Assembly (NCBI RefSeq): GCF_015477605.1
Contig: NZ_JADLQX010000009.1
Coordinates: 62,001-126,000 of the forward strand
Reading direction: 5' to 3'
DNA from: Nocardia amamiensis
GTDB lineage: Bacteria > Actinomycetota > Actinomycetes > Mycobacteriales > Mycobacteriaceae
DNA length: 64,000 nucleotides
The notes beneath the pieces were generated by a model, which saw only the letters and a program-made list of their open reading frames with translations, was not told the DNA's origin and made no database searches. Below are positions 9,407-18,194 of this stretch, piece by piece. A program made the translations under genes and the position numbers. How positions within the stretch are numbered: position 1 is the first letter of the stretch; each line of letters opens with the position of its first letter.

Positions 9407-9856
9407 TCAAGACCGTAAGGCCAGCTCGACCAGTGGCACCTTGTCGATGGCCGAGCCCGTGGCTTCCTCGATGATCCGGCCGAGGTTCCGGTACGCCTTC
9501 GGATGATCGCGCCGGTAGCCGTCGAGAACATTTGCGGCCTCGTCCGGAGGGAGTACCCGGGCTGACGCCGGAACGCGATGGCGCGCAGCGATACTCACAT
9601 GACAGCGAGGGTCGGCGACGAGATTGCGGAACCATTGCGCCTGGCTGCCGAATCCGGCCGCGATCACCACGCGGTCCCGGCTCGGCCGAGCGACCGTCTC
9701 CAGCACCACATAGCGTAGGCGGCCGGACGTGCGGCCGGTGTGTTCGAGCAGTAGGAGCCGCCCCCCGAACAGGAATCCGAGCCGGGCGCGAAACGCGAGG
9801 ATCGGCGCGCGCACGAACCACTTGGTCCGCAGGAGCCGCGCGCCGACGCTCGTCAT
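9407..9856 (-). CDS. Deazaflavin(F420)-dependent nitroreductase family protein
   Basis: This 149-residue protein belongs to the DDN/DUF385 split-beta-barrel family. LLLLEHTGRTSGRLRYVVLE and the later GSQAQWFRNLVADPRCHVSI are the usual blocks for binding F420 and substrate. The family reduces quinones or nitro compounds with F420H2 in mycobacteria and nocardiae and often associates with the membrane face. It converges on the MFS gene with a 6-bp gap. The specific substrate cannot be told. Confidence 0.87.
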   Translation of the reverse strand: MTSVGARLLRTKWFVRAPILAFRARLGFLFGGRLLLLEHTGRTSGRLRYVVLETVARPSRDRVVIAAGFGSQAQWFRNLVADPRCHVSIAARHRVPASARVLPPDEAANVLDGYRRDHPKAYRNLGRIIEEATGSAIDKVPLVELALRS

Positions 9857-9883
9857 GCTTCCACGTCAACAATCACCTTGGGC

Positions 9884-10648
9884 TTACTTGGGCGGGACCA
9901 AGCACAGCGTGATCGGTTCGGGCTTGGGGTAGACGATCGTGTCGTTCTCGGTCGCCTTCGACCCGCACGCGGATACGTCCGCGGTACCGCGGACGATCCG
10001 GCCGATCTTGAAGTCCGCCGACGCGCCACAGGCGACCTTGGTGCTGGCGCCGAGGAAGCCGCCGTCGATGCAGTCGCCCTCCTTGACATTCAGTCGCAGG
10101 CAGAGCGTGTATTCGTCGCCGCCGGTCTGGTAGTAGCTGGCGTAGTCCTTGGTCGGGCAGTCCGCGTTCGAGTCGTCGAGCCGTTGCGCCACTACGTAAT
10201 TGGCTTCCGAATCGGAGCAGTCCTTGATCGCGAACTCGGCTTTGACGGTGGTGCCCGACAACTTCGCGCACTGGCCGATCTCGATCTTCTCGCCGTCGGA
10301 GCGCAGCACGGTCCGGCCGCCGACGATCAGAAGGCCGATAACCACGACTGCGCCGAGCACGGCCAGAATCTTCCCGATCCCGCCACTGCCGCCGCGATTC
10401 TGCTGCGGTGGCGGCCCTGGCGGAGGGAAACCGCCGGCGGGGTAGCCCGGCTGCTGCGGCGGCGGGAAGCCACCCTGTGGCGCATAACCCGGTTGGGGTT
10501 GATATCCCGGCTGGGGATATCCCTGCTGACCGGGGTAGCCCGGCGGCTGGCCCGGAAGGCCTTGCGGCGCCGCGGCTGGCTGCTGCTGCGGAAAGCCGGG
10601 CTGGCCGCCGGGCTGACCTGGATACGGATAGTTCGGTGGTGTGGTCAT
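9884..10648 (-). CDS. LppU-like membrane-anchored protein with Pro/Gly/Gln-rich N-terminus
   Basis: This 254-residue protein has a cytoplasmic low-complexity region of Pro, Gly, Gln and Tyr (residues 1-90), one transmembrane helix (about 93-111), and an external domain containing about six cysteines. These lie in GQCAKL, IKDCSD, NADCPTK, LCLRLN, GDCIDG and SACGS and are likely disulfide bonded. The exported part resembles the LppU/SCO3897 family. Function is unknown. A role at the cell envelope is inferred from topology only. It is a single gene with a 158-bp upstream gap. Confidence 0.8.
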   Translation of the reverse strand: MTTPPNYPYPGQPGGQPGFPQQQPAAAPQGLPGQPPGYPGQQGYPQPGYQPQPGYAPQGGFPPPQQPGYPAGGFPPPGPPPQQNRGGSGGIGKILAVLGAVVVIGLLIVGGRTVLRSDGEKIEIGQCAKLSGTTVKAEFAIKDCSDSEANYVVAQRLDDSNADCPTKDYASYYQTGGDEYTLCLRLNVKEGDCIDGGFLGASTKVACGASADFKIGRIVRGTADVSACGSKATENDTIVYPKPEPITLCLVPPK

Positions 10649-10806
10649 GGATCCCCTCCCCGGGTCTCGCGTGCTTCCGTCCGCACTGGGCGGCGGGCGA
10701 ACCCATGGAATCTAGCCGATCAGCGCGGGCCGCGCCGCATGAGATACCGCGTGGTCCATTTCGGCCGCCGGACCCGAACGCGCGTAATACCCCGGATTCC
10801 ACCCGA

Positions 10807-11958
10807 TTACAGATAGAGCCCTGGATGCACGGCATCTCGTGCGACGGCATCGATCCGAACGTCACCGTCACGCAGCACAACCAGCTCGGCGAGCGTCGCG
10901 CCGTCCGGGGCCACGGTGGTGTCGCTTCCCTCCCGCACCAGCCAGGCCGACGCCTCCGCCGCGGACAGCCGACCGATCTCGATCCGCGCCAGGCACCGCC
11001 CCGGCCGGGTCACCGCCGGGTGCAGCCGGGACAGATCCTCGTTGGTGGTGATGGCGACCAGCACGTCACGGCCTTGGCCGAGCATGCCGTCGGTGAGGTT
11101 GAGCAGCCGGGAAAGTCCTTGGCCCGCAGCCTCTTTCGCCTCGCCGCGGATCAGCTCGTCGCAATCTTCCAAGACGAGCATGCGCCAGCGGCGCTCACCG
11201 CCGTCACCGTCGACGCCCGCCGCCACATCCATCAGATATCCGGGCTTGCCGAACATCACCTCGGGATCCAGCACGCAATCGAACTGGCACCAGGGGCCCC
11301 AGGCTCGCGCCAGTGCCCGCAGCGCGGTGGTCTTCCCGGTGCCGGGAGGTCCGTGCAGCAGCACCAGCCGGCCGCGCACGTCGTCGGCGGTGAGCGTCAT
11401 GAGGTGGTCCATCGCGGCGGCGACCTCCGCCGCGTAGTTGCCGCGGATCGCGGACCACTCGGGCGCGGAGATCGAACGAGCGCGCCGTTGCGGCCCGTGG
11501 CTGTGCAGATGCCAGAACCCCATTTCGACGGTCTCCCCCACCTCGGGCGGAGCGGCCGCGTCGCGGATCGCCTCGGCGAGTAGTTCGTCCGCGAGCGCGT
11601 CGGTGACGGCGGTGACCTCGACCAGCGCCGATCCACCCGACCAGCGCACCGATCGCAACGACCACCCGGCGCCGACCACCAGGGTCGCGCCGCTGTCGTC
11701 GTCGCGCACCGTGCGAACCACACGGCCGCGCGCCGGGCGCAGCGGCGCGTCGGGACGCACTCGCTCCAGATGCGCGGTGCGCGCGCACGGCTGGTCGCCG
11801 CGCAGGAACGGACCGAGCGCGAGGGCATCGATCGCATCGCGGACCGAGTAGGTGGAATCGACCGTGATGGTCCACGGCAGCCGCTCGGCGGGATCGACCG
11901 CGGGCTGCCCGGGACCGATCAACCGAAGAGGCTCATGACGTGCGGACACTCCGAGCAT
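10807..11958 (-). CDS. DUF5925-type AAA family ATPase
   Basis: This 383-residue protein has an actinobacterial N-terminal domain (about 1-170) followed by an AAA module. Walker A is GPPGTGKT at 203-210, Walker B is LVLEDCDE at 261-268, and an arginine-bearing sensor region (HPAVTRPGRCLARIE) follows. Family members are single-copy cytosolic ATPases of unknown substrate. A remodelling or chaperone-like role is inferred from the AAA fold. It lies downstream of pntB on the same strand but behind a strong hairpin, so it should have its own promoter in 11959-11997. Confidence 0.85.
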   Translation of the reverse strand: MLGVSARHEPLRLIGPGQPAVDPAERLPWTITVDSTYSVRDAIDALALGPFLRGDQPCARTAHLERVRPDAPLRPARGRVVRTVRDDDSGATLVVGAGWSLRSVRWSGGSALVEVTAVTDALADELLAEAIRDAAAPPEVGETVEMGFWHLHSHGPQRRARSISAPEWSAIRGNYAAEVAAAMDHLMTLTADDVRGRLVLLHGPPGTGKTTALRALARAWGPWCQFDCVLDPEVMFGKPGYLMDVAAGVDGDGGERRWRMLVLEDCDELIRGEAKEAAGQGLSRLLNLTDGMLGQGRDVLVAITTNEDLSRLHPAVTRPGRCLARIEIGRLSAAEASAWLVREGSDTTVAPDGATLAELVVLRDGDVRIDAVARDAVHPGLYL

Positions 11959-11997
11959 GATCCGGGGTGACAGTCAGCGGTGTCCATCGAATTACGC

Positions 11998-12035
11998 CGG
12001 ACGCCCCTCCACCGCGGTCGGTGAAGGGGCGTCCG
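11998..12035 (-). terminator. Intrinsic terminator of the pnt operon
   Basis: Two 17-bp arms (11998-12014 and 12019-12035) pair with one mismatch around a 4-base loop, forming a very GC-rich hairpin 17 bp beyond the pntB stop. It separates the pnt operon from the AAA ATPase gene. There is no clear T run on the exit side, which is common in actinomycetes. Confidence 0.8.
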
Positions 12036-12051
12036 GGGCAAAACCTCTGGC

Positions 12052-13470
12052 CTACAAGACCTTCAGTTCTTCGGTCACTGCGCTGACGGACTTCTTGGCG
12101 TCGCCGAACAGCATGGAGGTGTGGTCGGCGTAGAACAGCGGGTTGTCGATACCGGCGAAACCACTGTTCATGGAGCGCTTGAGCACGATCACCGACTTGG
12201 CCTGGTCGACGTTGAGCACGGGCATGCCGTAGATCGGGCTGGCGGAGTCCTCGCGGGCGGCCGGGTTGGTGACGTCGTTGGCGCCGATCACCAACGCGAC
12301 GTCGGTGCGGTTGAATTCGCCGTTGATCTCGTCCATCTCCTTGAGCGCGTCATAGGAGACCTCGGCCTCGGCCAGCAGCACGTTCATGTGCCCTGGCATG
12401 CGACCGGCGACCGGGTGGATGGCGTATTTGACCTCCACACCCTTCTTCTCCAGCAGTTCCGCCATCTCCTTGACCGCGTGCTGGGCCTGCGCGACGGCCA
12501 TGCCGTAGCCCGGGACGACGATCACCTGGTTGGCGTAGGCCATCTGGATCGCGGCATCCGCGGCGGAGGTGGCCTTGGCCTGCTTCTGCTCGCCACCACC
12601 GGCGCCCGGCGCGGTCCCGCCGCCACCGAATCCGCCCGCGACGATGGCCGGGATGGACCGGTTCATCGCCTTGGCCATCAGGTTGGTCAGGATGGTGCCG
12701 GACGCGCCGACGATCATGCCCGCCACGATCATCGCGGTGTTGTTCAACGCCAAACCCGCGGCCGCGGCCGACAAGCCGGTCAGCGCGTTGAGCAGCGAGA
12801 TGACCACGGGCATGTCCGCGCCGCCGATCGGCAGCACGACCATCAGGCCGAGCACACCGGCGGCGAGCAGCAGCAGCACCATCCACCACCAGGCCGCGCC
12901 GCCGTCGGCGGCGCGCACGCCGATCACCACCGCGGCGGCGACGGCCACGACGAGCAGCAGCAGGTTCAGCGGCTGCTGCAGCTTGCCGACCCCGATCGGT
13001 TTGCCGGGCAGGATCTCCTGCAGCTTGCCGAACGCGATCAGCGAACCCCAGAACGACACCGAACCGATGATCGCGGCGAACAACGAACCGACGATGATGT
13101 GCACGGTCGGTTCCTCACCGTGCTTGAACGCGGAAAAGCCGGTGGTGTCCAGGAACTCCGCCCACGCGATCAACGCGACCGTGCCGCCGCCGACGCCGTT
13201 GAACGCGGCCACCAGCTGCGGCATCGCGGTCATCTTGGTGTAGCGCGCGGGCGGCACGCCCAACACGACACCCAGCACCAGCCCGGCGATGATCAGGATC
13301 CAGTTGCCGGTCTCCCGGACCGCGATCAACGTCGCGACTACGGCGATGCCCATACCGACCGCGGCGATCCAGTTGCCGCGCACCGCGGTCTTCGGCCCGG
13401 TCAGGCCCATCAGACCGTAGATGAACAGGGAGAACGCGACGATGTAAAGGATATTGACGAGATTGTCCAT
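12052..13470 (-). CDS. pntB: NAD(P) transhydrogenase subunit beta
   Basis: This 472-residue protein forms part of the membrane channel (about nine helices in the first 270 residues) and the NADP(H)-binding domain III (about 290-472) of proton-translocating transhydrogenase. VVPGYGMAVAQAQH and HPVAGRMPGHMNVLLAEA are the NADP-site signatures, and GANDVTNPAA follows. With PntAa and PntAb it couples hydride transfer from NADH to NADP+ to proton entry, supplying NADPH. A Gly/Ala-rich stretch links the domains. It begins 3 bp after the pntAb stop. Confidence 0.95.
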   Translation of the reverse strand: MDNLVNILYIVAFSLFIYGLMGLTGPKTAVRGNWIAAVGMGIAVVATLIAVRETGNWILIIAGLVLGVVLGVPPARYTKMTAMPQLVAAFNGVGGGTVALIAWAEFLDTTGFSAFKHGEEPTVHIIVGSLFAAIIGSVSFWGSLIAFGKLQEILPGKPIGVGKLQQPLNLLLLVVAVAAAVVIGVRAADGGAAWWWMVLLLLAAGVLGLMVVLPIGGADMPVVISLLNALTGLSAAAAGLALNNTAMIVAGMIVGASGTILTNLMAKAMNRSIPAIVAGGFGGGGTAPGAGGGEQKQAKATSAADAAIQMAYANQVIVVPGYGMAVAQAQHAVKEMAELLEKKGVEVKYAIHPVAGRMPGHMNVLLAEAEVSYDALKEMDEINGEFNRTDVALVIGANDVTNPAAREDSASPIYGMPVLNVDQAKSVIVLKRSMNSGFAGIDNPLFYADHTSMLFGDAKKSVSAVTEELKVL

Positions 13471-13473
13471 GGC

Positions 13474-13800
13474 CTACTTACCCGCCTTCTCCGACGCATC
13501 CGCCGCAACCGGCTTCTTGCCCTTGAACATGCCGAGCATGCGGTCGGTGACCACGAAACCACCGACCACGTTCAAGGTTCCGAACACCAGCGCCACGAAC
13601 AGGATGAGCTGGATACCGATCGAGGGGTCTTCCATCTTGCCCAGCGTGACCAGCGCACCCAGCACGACGATGCCGTGAATGGCGTTGGTCCCCGACATCA
13701 GCGGGGTGTGCAAGGTGTTGGGCACCTTGGAGATGACAGCGAAGCCGACGAACCCGGACAGCACCAGGATCGCGATATTCGCCAACAATTCGGTGTACAT
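13474..13800 (-). CDS. pntAb: NAD(P) transhydrogenase subunit alpha part 2
   Basis: This 108-residue membrane subunit has three or four transmembrane helices and corresponds to the C-terminal part of fused E. coli PntA. The hydrophobic LANIAILVLSGFVGFAVISK at the start, then PLMSGTNAIHGIVVLGALV, are family hallmarks. It is coupled to pntAa by a TGATG overlap at 13800 and to pntB by a 3-bp gap. The split of the alpha subunit into two polypeptides is usual in actinobacteria. Confidence 0.93.
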   Translation of the reverse strand: MYTELLANIAILVLSGFVGFAVISKVPNTLHTPLMSGTNAIHGIVVLGALVTLGKMEDPSIGIQLILFVALVFGTLNVVGGFVVTDRMLGMFKGKKPVAADASEKAGK

Positions 13801-15041
13801 CAGCTCTCCACCTTCGCCTCGGTCGCGTCCTTCGCCTCCGCCGACTCCGCCTCCGCCGACTCCGCGTCCTCCGCCTCAGCCGACTCCGCCGGCTCAGCGG
13901 ACTCCGGCTCAGCGGACTCCGCCGCCGCGGTCGCAGTACGGGTGACGCAGGAATCGGCGAGCACCTGGTCGCTGAAGTCCGGCGCGAGCTTGCCGTCGAC
14001 CAGCATCAGTTCCAGCAGCGCCGCGATGTTCTTGGAGTACAGCTCCGAAGCGTGTTCGGGCATGGTCGCGGGCAGGTTCAACGGCGAGGCGATGGTCACC
14101 TCGTGCTTGACCACGATTTCGCCCGGCTCGGTCAGCTCACAGTTGCCGCCGGTCTCCCCGGCCAGGTCCACGATCACGCTGCCGGGCTTCATGCCCTGCA
14201 CCGCGGCGGCCGTCACCAACCGCGGCGCCGGACGTCCCGGCACCAGCGCGGTCGTGATCACCACGTCGAAGCCCTTGATCGCGTCCTCGAGCGCCTGCTG
14301 CTGGGTGGCCTTCTCCTCCTCGGTCAGTTCACGCGCGTATCCGCCCTCACCGGCGGCATCGATGCCCAGGTCCAACCACTGCGCACCGACCGAACGCACC
14401 TGATCGGCCACCTCGGGACGCACGTCGTACCCGGTGGTCCGCCCACCCAGACGCTTGGCGGTGGCCAACGCCTGCAACCCCGCCACGCCGACGCCGAGCA
14501 CCAGCACCGTCGCCGGTTTCACCGTGCCCGCCGCGGTGGTGAGCATCGGGAAGAACCGGGTCGACTCCGAGGCGGCCAGCAGCACCGCCTTGTACCCGGC
14601 CACGTTCGCCTGCGACGACAACGCGTCCATCACCTGCGCACGCGAGATCCGCGGAATCGCCTCCACCGCGAACGCCTGCACACCCGCCGCTTGCAAAGCG
14701 CCGATCTGATTCTCCGCATTCCGCGGCGCCAGGAACCCGATCAACGTCTGCCCCGACGACAGCTTGCCCACTTCGTCGTCACTGGGCGGGGCCACCTTCA
14801 CGACCACATCCGCCGACCACGGGTCCCCGATCGAGGCACCCGCCTCCTCATAGGCGCTATCGGGAATCAGCGCACCGAGCCCGGCACCGGGCTCGACGAC
14901 AACCTCCACACCTTGCTTGATCAGGCTCGGAATGATCTTCGGCACCAATGCGACACGGCGCTCACCCGCGGCGGATTCGCGGACGACTCCGACACGCGCG
15001 CCACGTGGCGACGGATCGCCTACGCTCTGCGTTGTCTCCAC
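13800..15041 (-). CDS. pntAa: NAD(P) transhydrogenase subunit alpha part 1
   Basis: This 413-residue soluble subunit binds NAD(H). It has an alanine-dehydrogenase-like fold with RVALVPKIIPSLIKQGVEV near the N-terminus and the nucleotide loop VLGVGVAGLQAL. The last 42 residues (372-413) are an Ala/Glu/Ser-rich tail of near-repeats such as SAEPESAEPAESAEAE. This tail makes the protein longer than the mycobacterial homologue as I recall it. The tail is cytosolic and probably disordered. It is first in the pntAa-pntAb-pntB operon, with a palindrome 51 bp before its start. Confidence 0.95.
   Translation of the reverse strand: METTQSVGDPSPRGARVGVVRESAAGERRVALVPKIIPSLIKQGVEVVVEPGAGLGALIPDSAYEEAGASIGDPWSADVVVKVAPPSDDEVGKLSSGQTLIGFLAPRNAENQIGALQAAGVQAFAVEAIPRISRAQVMDALSSQANVAGYKAVLLAASESTRFFPMLTTAAGTVKPATVLVLGVGVAGLQALATAKRLGGRTTGYDVRPEVADQVRSVGAQWLDLGIDAAGEGGYARELTEEEKATQQQALEDAIKGFDVVITTALVPGRPAPRLVTAAAVQGMKPGSVIVDLAGETGGNCELTEPGEIVVKHEVTIASPLNLPATMPEHASELYSKNIAALLELMLVDGKLAPDFSDQVLADSCVTRTATAAAESAEPESAEPAESAEAEDAESAEAESAEAKDATEAKVES
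13803..13928 (-). repeat. Short-unit repeats encoding the acidic PntAa tail
   Basis: On the coding strand this stretch is built from irregular 9-15-bp units that read as Ser-Ala-Glu, Glu-Ala-Glu or Ala-Glu-Pro. It looks like replication-slippage expansion of a GAGTCGGCGGAG-type unit inside the gene, kept in frame. Confidence 0.7.
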
Positions 15042-15436
15042 TTTCAGACTTCCTTCTCGTACTGAGCTTCAGGCAACGGGTAGACGAGCGGACTTAATGA
15101 CCGTTCAGTAAGTTCGTCCAAATCCTCGCCACTGTACCTGGCTCGCGGTGAGCGTAGCTGAGATGCCCGTCACACACGCCGGACGGATCGCGCCGCGCCG
15201 CCGGAATCGACCAGTTGGCGCGGAGTGGGCCGCCGGCTGCCGAACCGCGGTCTACTCGTTTTTCCCTTTCGCTGTGTGATCGTGGTCTCCGCAGGTGAAC
15301 GCGGCAAGACCATACGGAAAAGTCCCTTACTTACCTCGAGGTTCGACAACTGGTCAGGGCCTCGGCGTGTCGACGGATAGTGACGTGCGTCATGCTCGAT
15401 CGGCGCACGGGCTGTTCCGACCGGCCCGTACGCCGT
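15042..15436. other. Long intergenic region between pntAa and the HIT gene
   Basis: These 395 bp lie between divergent genes. The pnt side carries the palindrome at 15092-15113. The remainder shows no convincing gene on either strand. Frames that cross it are reversed shadows of the HIT gene. Promoters for both directions are expected here. Confidence 0.45.
15092..15113. promoter_or_regulatory. Palindromic operator candidate upstream of pntAa
   Basis: The imperfect 22-bp palindrome has left half ACTTAATGAC and right half reading ACTTACTGAA on the other strand, with 8 of 10 positions matching. Size and symmetry suit a TetR-type dimer. It sits 51-72 bp upstream of the pntAa start, where it could block transcription. 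No tetR gene adjoins it in this window. Confidence 0.5.
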
Positions 15437-15910
15437 ATGGTCCAGCGTGTGAACGACTGCGTCTTCTGCCGCATCGTGGCAGGCGAGGCTCCGGCGGCCA
15501 AGGTGTACGAGAACGACACGCTCTGCGCGTTCCTCGACATCCGGCCGGTTGCCCGCGGACACACGCTGGTGATCCCCAAGCGGCACGCGGCCGAGCTGGA
15601 GGACCTCGATGCCGACCTCGGCGCGCAGATCTTCCGGGCCGGACATCGGCTGGCGCTGGCCATCCGTCGCAGCAGCCTCGCCGCGGACGGCGCGAACCTC
15701 GTCCTCAACGACGGAATCGCCGCGTTTCAGACGGTCCCGCACGTCCACCTGCACGTGATCCCCCGCCGGCACGGCGACACGCTCCGCTTCGCCAAAGGTT
15801 TTCTACTGCGGCGCCCGCACGACCCGGTCACTACCGCCGCCGCCATCCGGGATGGCATCGCGGCACTGGACAACGAGGGCGAAGGCCCGGAAAAGGAAGC
15901 CCACGGATGA
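15437..15910 (+). CDS. HIT family protein (histidine-triad hydrolase)
   Basis: This protein of about 157 residues has the histidine triad HVHLHVIP with H102, H104 and H106, plus an N-terminal CVFC (C8/C11) that with histidines forms the zinc site of the Hint/HIT branch. It is expected to hydrolyse nucleotide phosphoramidates or related nucleotidyl conjugates in the cytosol. The start may be ATG 15437 or GTG 15449. Upstream in-frame codons look non-coding. Its TGA overlaps the next ATG, so it is coupled to the mycothiol-family gene. Confidence 0.88.
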   Translation: MVQRVNDCVFCRIVAGEAPAAKVYENDTLCAFLDIRPVARGHTLVIPKRHAAELEDLDADLGAQIFRAGHRLALAIRRSSLAADGANLVLNDGIAAFQTVPHVHLHVIPRRHGDTLRFAKGFLLRRPHDPVTTAAAIRDGIAALDNEGEGPEKEAHG

Positions 15911-16743
15911 CCGAGACGCTGGACCGCACCGCGCAGATCAGCCTGCTGTCACAGCAGTGGGACGCGATCGAAGCGCTGGTCGCCCCGCTGGACGAGGACG
16001 GCTGGCGCACGCCGTCGGCGCTGCCCGGCTGGAGCGTTTTCGACATCGTCGCCCACGTCATCGGCACCGAATCCTGGCTGCTCGGCGACCGTCCGCCCGC
16101 GCACGACCCGACCAGGGTCAAGACCGATGTGCGGACACTTCCCTACGTGCGCAACGAGACCGCGGTGCTCAACGAGATATGGGTGGACCGGCTGCGCCCG
16201 CTGTCGGGCGCCCGGCTGCTCGAGTTCTACCGCGACGTCATCGACCGGAGGCGATCGGCACTCGCGGCGATAGGCGACGCCGAGTGGGCGAAGGAAACCG
16301 TGTCGCCGATCGGGCAGATCAGCTACGGCCGGTTCATGCGGGTGCGGTTGTTCGACTGCTGGACGCATGAACTCGACATCGCCGACGCGCTGGGCATGCC
16401 GGTCGAGGAGGGCGGTCCGCGCGGCGAGCTGGCGTTCGCCGAGTTCGTGCTCGGCATTCCGCGCGTGGTGGCCAAGAAGGGCGAGGCGCCGGACGGCGCG
16501 CGCATCGCTTTCACGCTGACCGGCCCGCTGGCCAGGACGCTGCGCATCCAGGTGGCCGGCCGGGCGAAGTATGTGGACGAGTTCGACCAACCCGCCACTG
16601 TCGAAATCCGCATGGATTCCCGGCTTTTCGTGCGGTTGGGCTGCGGACGGACGAAGGCCGAGGAACACCTCGACGAGATCACCATCGAGGGCGATGCCGA
16701 ACTCGGACACCGGATCGTTCGCCACCTGGCCTTCACCCTCTGA
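15907..16743 (+). CDS. Maleylpyruvate isomerase family mycothiol-dependent enzyme
   Basis: This 278-residue protein has the DinB-like MDMPI N-domain (about 5-165), with WSVFDIVAHVIGTESWLL and RLFDCWTHELDIADALG supplying the histidines that bind metal in the family. A C-terminal domain (about 180-278) follows. Relatives use mycothiol as the thiol cofactor, as expected in an actinomycete, although the reaction of most members is unknown. It overlaps the HIT stop by 4 bp (ATGA) and lies 4 bp before the S51 peptidase gene, giving a three-gene operon. Confidence 0.87.
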   Translation: MTETLDRTAQISLLSQQWDAIEALVAPLDEDGWRTPSALPGWSVFDIVAHVIGTESWLLGDRPPAHDPTRVKTDVRTLPYVRNETAVLNEIWVDRLRPLSGARLLEFYRDVIDRRRSALAAIGDAEWAKETVSPIGQISYGRFMRVRLFDCWTHELDIADALGMPVEEGGPRGELAFAEFVLGIPRVVAKKGEAPDGARIAFTLTGPLARTLRIQVAGRAKYVDEFDQPATVEIRMDSRLFVRLGCGRTKAEEHLDEITIEGDAELGHRIVRHLAFTL

Positions 16744-16747
16744 CCCC

Positions 16748-17401
16748 GTGCGCCTCTTCCTGTCCAGCTACCGTTTCGGGGCGCACTACGACCGGCTGGT
16801 CGCGCTCGCCGGGTCGCCGAGCCGGGTCGCGGTCATCGGAAATGCCTGCGACGCATGGCCCGTCATGCGAGCCTCCGCCGTCACCAGCGAGTTGGTGCCG
16901 TTGCGCAACCTCGGATGGGCTCCGGAGGAGATCGATCTGCGCGACTTCGTCGGCCGTGCCGCGGAACTCGAACGCCGCCTTGCCGAGTTCCCCCTCGTCT
17001 GGGTCCGCGGCGGAAACACTTTCGTGCTGCGCGCCCAGTTCGCTCGCAGTGGAGCGGATCTCGCGCTCACCCGGCTACTCGCCGACGACGCACTGGCCTA
17101 CGCGGGTTACAGCGCGGGCGCCTGTGTGCTCACACCGGACCTGCACGGCATCGACTCGGTCGACGACCCCGCCGAGGTCGTGCCCGCCTGCGGTATCGAA
17201 CCACAATGGGACGGACTGGGATTGGTCGATCGGCCGATTGTGCCGCACATCGACTCGGCGACCGATCCGGACGGTGCGAGCAACCGGCTCGCCGCTCGCT
17301 ACCGAGCCGAAGGCGTCGACCACTGGGCGCTCACCGACGACGATGTGATCGTCATCGACGGCCCACGCACCGAAGAGCTGATCACTCCAACGGCGACATG
17401 A
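16748..17401 (+). CDS. Peptidase S51 (dipeptidase E-like) family protein
   Basis: This 217-residue protein has a class-I glutaminase-like fold. The nucleophile serine sits in GYSAGA (S122), after VWVRGGNTFVLR, matching the peptidase E family whose E. coli member cleaves Asp-X dipeptides. The start is GTG 16748, 4 bp after the previous stop. The upstream part of the open frame overlaps the mycothiol-family gene and was discarded. Cytosolic peptide turnover is likely. The 3' end overlaps the convergent MerR gene by 20 bp. Confidence 0.85.
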   Translation: MRLFLSSYRFGAHYDRLVALAGSPSRVAVIGNACDAWPVMRASAVTSELVPLRNLGWAPEEIDLRDFVGRAAELERRLAEFPLVWVRGGNTFVLRAQFARSGADLALTRLLADDALAYAGYSAGACVLTPDLHGIDSVDDPAEVVPACGIEPQWDGLGLVDRPIVPHIDSATDPDGASNRLAARYRAEGVDHWALTDDDVIVIDGPRTEELITPTAT

Positions 17402-18176
17402 ACGTCCACAACCGCTGCTCGAGATCGCGGACGCTGTAGTCCCGGTAACCGTAGAACTGATCGGTGGGCTCGTACAGGATTTCGGCCCCAGCCGCCTTTG
17501 CGTGACGGTAGTGCGCGTCCACATCCTCCACCACGATCGACATGCCTTCGGTGCAGGCACCGAGTGTGGCGGGCGAGGCCAACTTGAACTGCTCGGAGAC
17601 CTGATGCAGCCAGATGACGCCATCACCCGCGGTGACTTCGCCGTGATAGGCGGTGCCGTCCTCGCCCCTGGTGATGCGGCCGGGTTCCAGGCCGAACACC
17701 GTGGTCAGGAATTCGTGCGCGGCAGCGATGTCGCGGTAGACGAGCGTCGGGATGCGGCGCTGAATCTTGGTGTCGAGCATGGCCATGTCCTCCAGGGTGT
17801 CGAGTATTTCCCGGGCTTCGAGGCTGCGGTGATCTGTGAGCGTCGCGACCATGGCGGTCAGCCGCTGCCGCAGCCGGTGCCCGACGGCCAAGCGGCGGTC
17901 GAGCTGGGCGATATGCCGGTTCATCACCCCGGACAGATCCCATGCGGGATCGTCGAGGGCGGCGGCCACTTCGTCCAGGCGCAGCCCGAGCCCACGCAGC
18001 AGACCGATCCGGTACAGCCGCTGGACGTCGTCGGTCGAGTAGAGGCGGTGCCCCGCGCTGCTACGCCCGGAAGGTGACAACAGTCCGATCTCGTCGTAGT
18101 AGTGCAGGGTGCGAACGGTCAGCCCGCTGACTGCCGCCAGCTCGCCCACCTTGACGTATCCGTCCTTCTTCGCCAC
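17382..18176 (-). CDS. MerR regulator fused to a VOC/glyoxalase-like domain
   Basis: The 264-residue protein begins with a MerR DNA-binding domain (about 8-76: VGELAAVSGLTVRTLHYYDE) and a dimerisation helix (about 80-130). It ends in a vicinal-oxygen-chelate domain (about 145-262) related to glyoxalase and bleomycin-resistance proteins. The VOC part probably senses or sequesters a small molecule, so the protein may be a one-component drug or metabolite sensor. It converges on the peptidase gene. No obvious dedicated target lies beside it apart from the downstream operon. A ligand cannot be named. Confidence 0.87.
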   Translation of the reverse strand: MAKKDGYVKVGELAAVSGLTVRTLHYYDEIGLLSPSGRSSAGHRLYSTDDVQRLYRIGLLRGLGLRLDEVAAALDDPAWDLSGVMNRHIAQLDRRLAVGHRLRQRLTAMVATLTDHRSLEAREILDTLEDMAMLDTKIQRRIPTLVYRDIAAAHEFLTTVFGLEPGRITRGEDGTAYHGEVTAGDGVIWLHQVSEQFKLASPATLGACTEGMSIVVEDVDAHYRHAKAAGAEILYEPTDQFYGYRDYSVRDLEQRLWTFMSPLE

Positions 18177-18194
18177 AACTGTGACGGTAGGACC

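Noticed and set aside
12121..14403. 760-residue frame opposite the pnt operon
   Set aside because: It crosses three well-supported pnt genes and their junctions and has the His/Arg/Gln/Asp composition of antisense frames in GC-rich DNA.
15170..15772. 200-residue minus-strand frame over the HIT gene
   Set aside because: It is the antisense of the HIT gene, with the typical shadow composition.
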